From contig NW_006768767.1 of assembly GCF_000204055.1 (NCBI RefSeq), positions 2,947,352 to 3,011,351 of the forward strand: DNA of 64,000 nt, read 5' to 3'. Source of the stretch: Melampsora larici-populina 98AG31. Its lineage: Eukaryota; Basidiomycota; Pucciniomycetes; Pucciniales; Melampsoraceae. The notes beneath the pieces were generated by a model. It did no database searches and was not told where the DNA came from. It worked only from the letters and a program-made list of their open reading frames with translations. This document shows positions 37,446 to 48,443 of this stretch, in pieces; position 1 is the stretch's first letter; every line of letters begins with the position of its first letter. Position numbers and translations under genes: made by a program.

Positions 37446-39347
37446 TTTGAGTTGTCAGTCTAATGATCCAATAGGATTATCATTCTAATATATATCAACA
37501 GATACCACACATAGAGAACATATTCAATATTGGAATCATCCTCTCACTATGGCACATTCACTCTCAATCAAGATTATTATCAATCATTTCAGTCAATTAT
37601 AGTCTCTATTATTTGATTCCAACTCAAAATACATTTGAAGATATACATATGAAACAAACACAAAATAACTACAAGGAAGCTTTAAATATGACAATAAGAT
37701 GCATTAAATAAACACCTAATGTACAGGCCAAAATCGAAAATCAAGTAGTGTTAGTGTCGAGAATAAGATTAAGAATGAATTGAAGTTATAGTTTAATTGA
37801 AGAGTGTCCACATATTTGACATGAGGATCGATTTTGGGGTATATACCTAAAAAAACAATTAGAAGTGTTAGTGGGTTGTGAAATAAGAAACAAATCAGAT
37901 ATGAAAGTTTGATGACAAATTTTGAAGGTGGTAGTTAGAAAGGGGCTGGGATCGATTTGAATGGAGCCACAGTCCTTAGAAGATGAATACAAGACTCACC
38001 TTGGTTCATACTTGAATCATACTTAAATCAGAGATCAAAATCGAATTTGAAAGATAATAGAAAGTTTGATTTTGAGGTCCAAAGTTGAAACTAAATTGAT
38101 ATCAGAACTCGAGATCGAAATTGGATAGAGCATGATGAAGATGGTATTGATAGGATGATCGATTTTGGGGTACAATCCCTATAGAGAAATCATAGTTAAA
38201 GTAGAATGAAAATATTAGATGATGAACAATATAAGAAAACAAATAAGAGAAGGAAGAGAAAACACTTACATAGTAGAAGAGATGATAAAACTACTTTAAG
38301 AATGATCGGTCTGAGGAAAAGAACAGGTTCGGGTTGAGATAGCTGAGATGTGAATGATCGAGTTGGGGTCTGGGATCGAGGAAAGGTATAAAGAGGGCTT
38401 CACTTGAGAGGAGAAGGGGGGATAATCCATCAATCCATCTGTTGATCAATTTTTGTGTGTGTCCGTTTTGTTTTATGTGTTTGTTATAGTAAAAGTGGTA
38501 GTGTTATCGAGTGTTTTTGTTAGTGTCCATCATTCGTGTTGTGTATTTGAAGTTTAAGTCCTAAAAGTTATTGAATAAGAGTATAGTTTTTTTTGAGTCA
38601 GTAGTAGAACTTCTTTGATAACAGAGACAAAGAAGATTGCTCCTACCTTGAGTTTGATTGTTATTGAGTGTTCTGTTTTGTTCTTTCTTTCTTTCTTTTT
38701 TTTGCTGAGCTCGGTGATTGGAGTCTAGAGTCTTATATTTTATTAGAGTCTTATTATTTTATTTAATTATTATATTTACTACTTCAAAATCAAAATTTGG
38801 CCCTGAGTCCGAGTACTCTACCTTCCGGATAAAACCCCGCCGTCAATAAAACCCATTCCCCCTCTTTACTATCATAATTACACTTTGTGTGATTTACATC
38901 AAGTTTTGCCAAACCTGCCTCTTGATCCAAGTCGAGGCCAGGTCAAGTCAGGTTCAGGAATTTATTCCAGTCCTGTACAGCTGTGTTACACAAGCGTAAC
39001 AATCAACACTCAAACTCGAGTTCACATATCTCAGTACTACAAACTTGTGTAGAGTTGTGTGTAGTAGTGTTAGACTCCGCTCAGTGCTGCGCATCCAACC
39101 GTGTGGTGTAAAATAGGTTTTGAGCAACCTCAAAAAGACAAAGAAGTGAAAAGTAGAGAAATCTCATCTTAAATTCAAAAGCAATTTTGAAGAACGAGGG
39201 CAGCTTCACAGCGCCTGTAGTTTCATCCGCTCTCTCGAGTGGTGATTCTTCCCCTCTCCGGCTCAGCCTACGCTACACTGCGTAGGAGTTCTACAACATA
39301 TTTGAAGTGGAGCTCTCATTTGCGGGTATAGGACGAGGTATAGATTG
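37446..39347. other. MULE interior, spacer between its two genes
   Basis: AT-rich and without a supported gene. 'gatcgattttggggtata' recurs (about 37827-37845 and 38158-38175). A T-rich tract lies at 38680-38705. It probably contains the promoter of the transposase gene. Confidence 0.4.
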
Positions 39348-39794
39348 TCAATTGGTCATCAGCTGGCGGTACTCGTGGTGATAATAACCATGCGGATCTT
39401 GCCAGTTGAATGAGTCAAGATTGTGTTGAGCGGTTGATTCTTCAACTTCTGAGGTTTGATATGGCAGATCTGGAGGGCAAGACCAGTAGTTGGGGTGAAA
39501 CAGGAACATGAAAGGGTTCATCATGTATGGATTGAAGGGGAAACAAGTTGGTTGAGGTGGCGGCAATTGTCGAGGAGGTACACGAGAATCAGTGTTGGAG
39601 TCTTTCAAACCCGCCAATGATGAAGCAGGAGGCGTGATAGTCAACATAGTTGGTTGGAAGACAACTTGATAGAGTGGACGATTGGTGGTAAGGGAGGTGA
39701 CAGTGAGTGTGAAGAAAGCCTATACAAAAGGTTGAAAGAAGTGTCAGTGTGTTTCTTTCCGCTGGACGTCTGAAGAAAGAAGAGAACTTACCAT
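39348..39794 (-). CDS. Small proline-rich MULE-carried protein, about 124 aa
   Basis: A start codon at 39794-39792 is followed at once by a canonical intron (GTAAGT ... TATAG, 39791-39720). The frame then stays open from 39719 to the stop at 39348, so exon 1 codes only the initiator Met. The protein is rich in Pro, Asn, Phe, Tyr and Thr, with LPPPQPTCFPFNPYMMNPFM near the middle and an acidic, aromatic tail. No known domain is recognised. It lies on the same strand as the transposase inside the same inverted repeats, so it probably travels with the MULE. It has no stop codon, unlike its neighbour. Confidence 0.5.
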
Positions 39795-40142
39795 CTTAGG
39801 AGAATGGTAAGATAGTGGTGTTTGATGGTTGCCGCTTTGGGATGTGGTGTCAGTTGAGTCAACAAGCCCTCTTCCGCTTTGGGATGAGGATGAAAAGGAC
39901 AAAGACACCCTCTCACCCGCTTCTGAAGCGGGATGTATCTGGCCAATGCCCGGTCAGTGCCCAATTTGATGGTTAATATGCCCGGGTTTTGTCCGGTTCT
40001 CACCAGGTTTGTAATAAAAGCGGTTTGACTGAAATTGGGGTAAAATTTGGCTTGAGAAAGTCCGGGCATTTCAAAAAAGGCCCCAAAAAAAGCGGGCGTC
40101 GGGTAATTTTAGACCGGGCGCCAAATAGTGCCATCCTTATCC

Positions 40143-41687
40143 TATCTCAAATGGCTCAGAAGTTGTATCAGAAAGCATTTTGGGGCAAGCCCAGGGCCAA
40201 ACAGTGCTACATGTGTTTCAAAAGATGTGCATCCAAATGTTTAGAGTAGGGGGCTTGACCCTGACCAACCCAATCTGCCTGAGCATAATCTTAGAGCCTC
40301 CATGGCTGGGCCTGGGGCCACAAAGCCTAGCCTGATGAGCCTTGCAAAAAATCTGCAGGCATCTCAGGGGGGTGACCCATCCGGGTTGCCGTCAATATTT
40401 TCAGATAATTCAACTCAACAACAAGTGGACCAACTAAATTTGAAGGACAATCAACTTACCTGCAAGCTAATCATCACCAATCTACACCAATAGCACCGAT
40501 CCATGATGCCTTTGGCTACCTGACCCTGCCAGGTTGGCCTCAGGCTTCTGGCTCTGCCCCGACCAAGCCAAGCTGCTTTTGAAAGCCCTTGGGTTGCATA
40601 AAGTCTGGGCCTGGTGGCACAACCAGCCCCAAACCCACAAGTCCGGTGTGGTGAGTATGATCTCTCAAATAAGCAAAAAAAAATAACAAATGGAATAGGT
40701 GTGTTTTTGGTCAAAGTTATTTTTTATTGGTTATGATTATTGGTCAACTGGTTATTTTGATTTAATTTTGATCAATTCAATTTTTTGTTATACAAAGTAA
40801 TTATACAATTCATGAATTGTGAGCTACTAGCATGTTTTAGGCTAGTAAACCACTAAAGAAAAGGGTGGGATAATGAACTAAATTTATTAAGCGTGTGAGA
40901 ACCTTGTTTTAAGGTTCAAAAACAAGGTTTGTTAAGAAGTAGTGTGATCAAATCAGCACTGACTTCAGTTAGATGACCTTTTAAGAAAGGGTTTGGATAC
41001 AAATCCGGGAATTGATGGAAGACAAAAAGTCTTCTAGCAGGATGTAGAGTAGAAACAACAGTCTAGGTTTGTGCCCAAGCTAACAACACTCTACTCTAGA
41101 GTTTGTTAATCAAAGGAAATATTGCCTAGTGATATTTAAAGTTCTTTAAACTCTGAACACCAAGGAACTCCCGTGAATTTTAAGTTTCTCAAGTTATTGA
41201 ATTCCCTTAATAACGTGAGCAGTACTGCAAGGATCACCTCCTGAGAGAAGTCTTCAAAAGAACTTCAACAAATTACCAAAGTAAGGATCAATAAGAGAAA
41301 TCTATAATGTCTGACAATGAGGACAAGAACTCTATTTATCTGATTGATGAAGTTGTTGATGATTTGCTGGAATGTAACAATGATGATGGATTTTCCTGGC
41401 GGGTCAGAGAGCTCTTTATATACTCAAAACCCTGGAAATCTTTTATGCACAACTTGTGGTTTCATTACATACTCACTTGTTGTATGTAATCATAATTTCA
41501 ATTATTTAATTATTATTTGATTACGCACATGTGTAACTCATGTGATGTGCACTTGTGAAAGGTGTTCTTACTCAGTGCAAGCTCTTGTTTAGATTTACAT
41601 GTGTGTACATATGTAATTTCATATGTAACTATATGTAATTACATATGTAACTGACTCTTGAAACTGAGCCATGAGTTGTAGGTATTA
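40143..41687. other. Right flank of MULE, no gene recognised
   Basis: It begins with the 9-bp target duplication. Pro/Gly-rich short frames occur at 40302-40714 on both strands without features. An inverted 'gaaccttgttttaaggttc' hairpin lies at about 40899-40917. Confidence 0.4.
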
Positions 41688-42684
41688 AGGGTACACAAAA
41701 CTACAACCCAACATGAAAACCCATGTAAAAAACCCGTGACAACCCATCTTGATTTTGGATTTTTTTGACGGGTTTTTTCTGATGGGTTGAAATTTGGCCA
41801 GATCTTATCACCCATGTGAAAGAAATAGTTGGGTCAATCGATCACACCCCTTCACACCCTCCTCGTTCAAGTGACTACATAAATACACAACTCACCACCC
41901 CAACACAGACCAATCACCTCACAAACCACAGCCACACCCACTGCAATCAACTTTAATCATACAATTCAATCCTATTATGTCATATCTGTTCCAAAATAAC
42001 CTTATTTTGTAAAACTGGTCTAACAAAACAAAAACAAAATATGAAAAACTGAAATCTTTCTACTCATCAACTAAAGAGTACAAAACAACCGTTGGAGATA
42101 TCTTCAGAGATAGACAAGTCAGGATTCAATTTAGAAAGACTCAAAAGGAATCAAGCTGGAAGAAGGACAACTTGAAAACAACTTTGTGTATCTTATTTTG
42201 TTTTCCTAGAATCAAATAGCACTTTAGGATGTTCATAAATGATTTGTGTGATATTTTGAATCCCATTGAATTCATCATGACTTGAAATCGGAGAAGAGAT
42301 ATAGTGTAAGTCATTGAAGGTGAGGTTGGATTGAATGGTGAGAGTGATAATTGATTTTTGTATATCTTTGAGACAAGATGAAAAAAAATTTGACATCGAG
42401 ACCATGTAGATGTTAATGATGTCGGAGATGTTGTCTGTTTTATTGTCATTGTTGTTATCGTTGTCATTTGAAAAGTGAGATGAGTAGAGTGAAGGTGTTG
42501 AGAGATGATCAGCGGCTTGTGGAAATGAGACTGATCAAATTCAAGAGGTTACGACAGGTTGGGGCGTTCAAACCTTCCAAGGCAACCCATCAGAAAAAAC
42601 CCGTCAAAAAAATCCAAAATCGAGATGGGTTGTCACGGGTTTTTTACATGGGTTTTCATGTTGGGTTGTAGGTTTGTGTACCCT
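41688..42684. mobile_element. MITE-like element, 997 bp, about 110-bp inverted repeats
   Basis: The left arm (AGGGTACACAAAACTACAAC...) and right arm (..GTAGGTTTGTGTACCCT) match in inverse for over 100 bp, including 'acccatgtaaaaaacccgtg'. The flanks are TA or TTA-like, so Tc1/mariner or Harbinger affinity is unresolved. No transposase frame is present. Confidence 0.75.
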
Positions 42685-42826
42685 TATTATTTTTATTCTT
42701 TTATAATCATTTCTCACAGCCCTTTGGTACTAGTAATAGCGCTTGGGGCTGACATGAATGATAGTAGGTAAAGAAGAAAAGGTCAAAAAATCATAAAAAT
42801 AGAAATTAGTAAGATTAATTTGATTA

Positions 42827-42974
42827 GGGTACACAAGCATCAAAAACCCATATGAAAAACCTGCTGAAACCCATTTTAATTTCAAGATTTCCCAACAAAA
42901 AGCCAAAATTAAAATGGGTTGGAATGGGTTTTTTATATGGGTTTTTGATACAGGTTTTTAATGTTTGTGTACCC
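42827..42974. mobile_element. Short relative of the preceding MITE, 148 bp
   Basis: Ends GGGTACACAAGCATC and its inverse with TGTGTACCC are flanked by TTA direct repeats (42824-42826 and 42975-42977). It shares 'aaaacccatatgaaaaacc'-type arms with the 997-bp element. Confidence 0.75.
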
Positions 42975-43462
42975 TTAATGATATGGTCTTAAAGTTGGGA
43001 TAAAAGATGAAGAACATATAGTTTGTTCAATGGGTTTTAGGGTACTAAGATTTGTTTGATGGTTCAAGAATGTTGAATTGTGAAATAGCAGGGTTGTATT
43101 AGTTAGCAAGAACATTCACCATGAGGATTGATAAGAGAGGAGTGAAATTATTAGAGGAAAAAGGACATTTGAGGATGGTAATTAACAACAGTACTACAGC
43201 TATAATTCATATTCAATGGTTGTTAGATAGATTTGAGGGTTTCAAATAGGTTTATGATAATTTAAAAGTCAATTTTAATAATAGAATGATCTACAAGTAT
43301 CTTGTAGTGGGTAGGAATTAGTACCAGAAGCAAAAAATGGTGAAAAGGGTGAAAATTGTCAAAAATGAAGGTTTTCAGCTAATCACATATGTCAAAACTT
43401 GTCAGGTCAGGACAAGTAATAGTTCAATCAAATCATTTTATTCCATTTCATAATATACCACT

Positions 43463-43727
43463 AGGACCCCGGTATGCTTCTATGAGGGGTACTGATGTAA
43501 AAAGATGACTTTTGAGCTCCTGCGGAGATAAGCCCCTTGCTTTACCCATACTTTCAGACAGTTTAATCTTTCAAATTGGCTGTATCGTATGTTTAAGCAG
43601 CTCTGGAATGAGCAGAAACCGGCAAAATCTAAGACAGTAGTGCATAATCCCATGAAGCGTAATTACGCGGGAGCTCAAAAGTCATCTTTTTACATCAGTA
43701 CCCCTCATAGGAGCATACCGGGGTCCT
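43463..43727. mobile_element. MITE, 265 bp, about 58-bp nearly perfect inverted repeats
   Basis: The left arm AGGACCCCGGTATGCTTCTA... and the inverse of the right arm differ at about one position over 58 bp. Perfect 8-bp direct repeats ATACCACT flank it (43455-43462 and 43728-43735), consistent with a hAT-type duplication. A 9-bp reading with an added T is also possible. Confidence 0.88.
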
Positions 43728-45166
43728 ATACCACTAGTACCACAGGATTTGTGAAAAGGTTATAAGGAAACAAAGAGAATGGTGTGAATTTTGACTCTTG
43801 CCCTTACATGCACACATGTAACAGCATTTACCACACCAAAAGCTTATTTTATCAATCTTTTTGGCTCAATTACTCTTTCATCGCACATCAGAAGTAGGTC
43901 ATGTAATGCCAAGTATTGATAAGAATTACAAGATCTGCAAGATGAGCTATAGTAATCAAAAATTGGAGCACTTTAGAAAGAAGTTGAGCTTCTAAAAATG
44001 GTTTTCAGCTAAGAGTATTAGGAAAAAATTACCTGTATACATCATTAGAAGATCTCGCAAAAATTTATATGATTCAATTAATCAATTTCACAGCTTAATT
44101 CATGTCATCTACTAGTAATAATTGTGAAAGTCTTGGAACACAGTCTAAAGTTGGGAAAATCCGTGTGGGTTCATAGTCTGATCTGGATCTAATCAAGAAG
44201 CACTTGAGATAAAATCTTTCTTTACAAAGATGATGAAAAAAGAATATGCACCTCAAGTTGAGAAAATACAAGTGGGTTCTGATCTGATCTGGACCTGATA
44301 GAGAAGCACTCAAGATAAACTGTAATTGAAGGACAGAGGTTAGATGAGTGTTTAGTGAATATATAAAATAAAGATCAAAGAAATCAATCAGCTCACAGTC
44401 TTTTTTTCTAAGATGAGGACAAGACAGCAGAATGAGAATAGACAACTATATACATATTTATATCCAGATTGGTTGGTTTAAATTGGCTACAAGCATATTG
44501 ATCATCAACTTGTATGCCTGTGTTTATTGAAACTCAGCAACAATTTTATCATAAGATTACATCAGAGGGATTTTGAGGGATTTTGTCAAGATTTGTTGGT
44601 TACTTTGTTGGGTGTGTGTAAAGAAGTTCTATGCTGGTGGTGGATGTTTACAGGCTTTTGTCCCATTTTTTCTCATTTTATACCTTGTTATAGTGCTGTT
44701 AATCATCATTAAATTACTATATCTGCACCAAGGTCACTTGAATCAGCCCCTTCAAAGCTAAGAAGAAATTTAATTACGTGTGAAAACTTAAAGCTGCAAG
44801 TCTTCTTTGTGAATAATACTAATAATAGCTAGTTGATGATATAATTTGATCTTTTGGTGCTTTAAAAACTGATAATAATACCTAAAAGTATTGAGTTATT
44901 GATCTAGTGCCTTTATCTACCTCTCTGTTATCACAAAGCGGTCACGAATCACCCCATGTGATGATTTCTTTGTAGAAGGCAGTCCTAGACCTCTTCTACT
45001 AGTCAAAGTTTGGTAGATTATCCCTTTTTAGGTGTTGTAAATCTTGAGCTTTAGATACGACACTGGGCCATAGCACTGGTTTACAGCATCCACCATTATT
45101 ACAGTAAAATTATTGTAATGGTATGGTGCATGTTTGTAAAGTACAGTATACACTGTAAAATCTTTC
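43728..45166. other. Gene-poor stretch with a tandem duplication
   Basis: Diverged copies at 44147-44215 and 44253-44321 share 'ctgatctgga' and 'agaagcact'. An imperfect hairpin lies at about 45090-45143. No gene is supported. Confidence 0.45.
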
Positions 45167-45856
45167 AGTTTCCCCAAGTGGGAAGCAGAAAATGATTAAG
45201 AGCATAGTTTGTCATAAAAGGAGCCATCACTTCACACCTGAGCCATAACACACACTACATATGTGCAGAAGGCTTAGTTGATAGTTGCCTATCATGTACA
45301 ACAGGTCTGCTCAGCTGCCTGCGTATCTGAATAAATCAATCACATGTGATACATCATGTAACTTTCTTGCCATTGACAAAATTGTCCCAACAATCCACTA
45401 CATATATTATCAAGGCTACTCAGGCAACATTCTGGTAGCCATTTGTCAGTAACAGAAATGGTGCTACATGAAGTTTGGTTGACAAACTTACAGCAAAACT
45501 ATGAATCAGTGTATGTAGTCAATCTTTGCAATGATTTTGTCACGCTGAAAAAAAGTTACAGCATGTATTACCTCTGATTCACTCACCCAGATGAGGACAT
45601 AACTGAGCAAACCTGTATGTACACGTCCCACGTCTAGGTTTCATAATCATCGGGTTCGCAACAGGCCCTGGCCCCGCCGGTGCAGAACTTGAATGATTGC
45701 GTAAACCACTTGGAGGGGACTGTACATGGTAGCCACCTATTCACTCAGCCTGCTGCACATATGTAGTGTGGGTGTCATGGCTCAGGTGTGCAATGATAGA
45801 CCCTTTTAGGATAAATTATACTCCTAATCTGTTTCCCCTCCCCACTTGAGAAAGTT
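45167..45856. mobile_element. Old MITE-like element, about 690 bp, about 130-bp inverted repeats
   Basis: 45167-45300 and the reverse complement of 45735-45856 align throughout. The best block is ACACCTGAGCCAT followed by CACTACATATGTGCAG. Divergence is substantial and no target duplication was found. Confidence 0.65.
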
Positions 45857-47933
45857 GAATGATGTTCACAGTTATCATTAGATACTGTGTGATTGGAATC
45901 CACTATTTCTGGAACCAATCTTTGACAGTAAATTATGTAATGTACAGGAATTGGCTGGTCTCAATTTGGAAAAGCATATCACAGAAATGAATATGAAATT
46001 TGATGTATATGTATATTGGTCCATGTTGAAGATATCCAAGATTCAAGTCTTGATTCTAGTGCAAAAATAGCCTTTGTTATCTGAGATCTTTTTCAAACCC
46101 CAGTAAGTCAGTAAATTTACATGATAAAGTCTATCAAACTATATATTCTTGATTTGTGGATACAGAAGCAGCTGCTACAGATTTATGATGCCATATGAAG
46201 TGTCAGAGGATACCATGGTGCATTATTGGAGCAGCAAAAATTGGTCTCCATTGGGTGGTGGTACAATGTGAGGAAACATGCAGGCGACATGACTATTTTG
46301 GCTTAGTGTAGAAAACCCCAGGGCTGCGATGGGGCAAAAACAGCCGCAAGTGCTGCGGTCTCAGGGTCCACAAACCCTGGTATGTTGTGGTTGGAAAAAA
46401 AGGGAAAATCCAAGGACCTCCAGGCAGGCAGGGAGAGGTGGGGTAAACCACAGCAAAAGAGCCCCAACAAAGCTGTGTGGTGGGGCTACAAAACCAGAAC
46501 ACTGCGCTGAGCAACACACAACTTTGCTGTTGCTGGCGCAGGTTTGTTCTTGTGTTCCAGATCTGTGACAGTTTTTACTGGACCAGTAAGTTGTATTTTA
46601 TCTTTATGTTTTGGTTTTTCTTAGCCTTAAATATGCAGTTTTATTTTTTGGGTCTTAGATACTAGACCAACAAGGTGTGTATATTGTTCTTTTGTATTTT
46701 GATGTTTTTTAGTCTATAAACCATTGATATGTTGATTCACTTTGATCTGTATTGCTAGATATTTGGCGCTTTCAGAATGTTGCTTTGGGTCAATACAAAA
46801 CAACATATGTCAGCAATGCTGAAGGTTTGACCTGTAGATCATTGTCCAATAAAAATTCAAACCTTTTTGCAAATCTATCAACCTTTCTCAATGGTTTAAT
46901 CTTTTACGTTTTCATGATATTCAGAAATTTTCTGGATTCTAAGTTCAACTTTCACATTTTTACAATACTTACACTCACATAACTATACAGAAAGCCTCAC
47001 AAATTGTTCAATATTTACACAAACCTGAAGAAAATTCTCAGATTATTTAACATGGACATGTAATCAAGTCACTCACCTAATTCAACTACCAACACTTTTG
47101 TTAGGTATTGTTCAAAAGCTATAAATGTAGAACCACTTTTTAATTTCAACAGTGATATTGGGTCATTGAAATTGGCTTTGTTTTCTAAAAATAGGATTAA
47201 AAGGTTATGTAGAAATTTCATCATTTCTACTACTGGAAGTCCTTCAATTTCTTATCAAATTCTTACAACCAAGTATCCCAATGGTACCCACATTTTTTTT
47301 TGTTAGTCAAGACTGTATACCACAGGTAATTGGCAAGAACTATCCTCACTCATTGTGCATCACCGGTAATTTGCTAAACAAATTCAAAATAAACACATCA
47401 GTCACAATCCTGATTGCAAGACCACTTGTGTACATACTTTTTTTTATCAATCAGCATTGTCTTTGACATTTGTAATGAAGCCAGCTCTCCATTCAGATGT
47501 CTGACAAACACCACAATGGCACCTATGTACAAATCCATCACAATACAATATATCGGACCCTTTTCATGTTGTATTGGGCAGCCCGTATATTGGAACCAAT
47601 ACCCAATACAACATGGAGATAAAAATATTTGGCAACTTGTTGTGATATTGTACATACTATCTCTCTTTTTGACCTAATGGTCAAGGACTTCCAGTGTGTG
47701 TGTAGACGAATTAATTTAATGATCATCAAGTTACATCAAGATTGGTATTTAATTCAAGTTGGTTTATGAAGAAGTTTACTAATCAAGAGTTAAAGAGCGA
47801 TGAGAATTTAGGTGGTGATTGGATTGAGGTTCATATAGTCTGTTTTGGGAATAAGTCAAATGTGACTTGAGTTTCTTTTTCTTTTATCTTTCTTTGTTAC
47901 TTTAATTGTGTTCGTGTTTCCGCTGTGTGTTTG
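45857..47933. other. Gene-poor stretch with a 14-bp-arm hairpin
   Basis: A hairpin has arms CATGTTGTATTGGG (47565-47578) and CCCAATACAACATG (47602-47615). Several intron-like GT...TAG segments occur around 46580-46760, but no long frame is seen. Confidence 0.35.
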
Positions 47934-47942
47934 TATATATAG
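47934..47942 (+). promoter_or_regulatory. TATA box upstream of spliced non-coding-looking unit
   Basis: TATATATAG lies about 50 bp before the first canonical splice donor at 47990. Confidence 0.4.
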
Positions 47943-48270
47943 TGGCACTTATCTTTCACCCAGATTCTTTTCCTCACCAAAAAGAATCTGTAAGTGTTTT
48001 CTCTACATAAATTCTTATATACACTCAAGTCTAATTTATCATCTTCTTATACGTCCTTATAGTATTACAACTTTTTAGTATCTGAACCTTTATTGACCTC
48101 CATCGTACATCCTGTTGCTTGTGCACAGGTATGTCTATTTTTTTATTCTATTTTTCTTTCTCTTTTTCTCTGCTCACTAACTGTTGTGTTTGTTAGGTTT
48201 GTCTACACTTTTGTTTAGCTCCTCAAAGCTCGTGTGGCTTGTTGCCTTACTTACCTTTACCTGATTACCC
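47943..48270 (+). ncRNA. Spliced transcript unit with two introns, no ATG-initiated frame
   Basis: Inferred exons are up to 47989, 48063-48128 and from 48197. The introns are 47990-48062 (GTAAGT...ATAG, 73 bp) and 48129-48196 (GTATGT...TTAG, 68 bp). They are demonstrated by the intron-less copy at 48290-48443 rather than by consensus alone. The joined exons have one open frame but no ATG near the start, so this may be an untranslated leader or a non-coding RNA. A further donor-like GTATGC follows exon 3 at 48274. Function is unknown. Confidence 0.6.
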
Positions 48271-48289
48271 AAGGTATGCTTTGTTTCTG

Positions 48290-48443
48290 ACCAAAAAGAA
48301 TCTTATTACGACTTTTTAGTATCTGAACCTTTATTGACCTCCATCGTACATCCTGTTGCTTGTGCACAGGTTTGTCTACACTTTTGTTTAGCTCCTCAAA
48401 GCTCGTGTGGCTTGTTGCCTTACTTACCTTTACCTGATTACCC
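48290..48443 (+). repeat. Intron-less tandem copy of the preceding spliced unit
   Basis: The last 14 bp of exon 1 (48290-48303), all of exon 2 (48304-48369) and 74 bp of exon 3 (48370-48443) are present head-to-tail with both introns missing exactly. One substitution was seen in the 140 bp of exons 2 and 3 (tattacaac versus tattacgac). Confidence 0.9.

Larger units (their letters stand above)
32259..40142 (-). mobile_element. Mutator-like element (MULE), 7.9 kb, with 9-bp target duplication
   Basis: The ends are inverted: GCACTATTTGGCCCCCGG... on the left and GCACTATTTGGCGCCCGG... read inward from the right, both followed by ACCCGAC-CCCGCTTTT. Perfect 9-bp direct repeats TATCTCAAA lie immediately outside (32250-32258 and 40143-40151), as expected for Mutator. 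The right end has about 9 extra bases (GGATAAGGATG before the shared core) that are missing from the left end. Cargo on the minus strand is a transposase/OTU gene (broken) and a small proline-rich gene (open). Another MITE is nested near the left end. Confidence 0.85.

Noticed and set aside
40302..40714. Pro/Gly-rich frames on both strands right of the MULE
   Set aside because: They have no ATG context, domain or splice support, and the opposite-strand frames overlap.
42141..42467. 108-codon minus-strand frame inside the 997-bp MITE
   Set aside because: It is low-complexity Ser/Thr sequence within an element whose relatives lack it; no transposase motifs.
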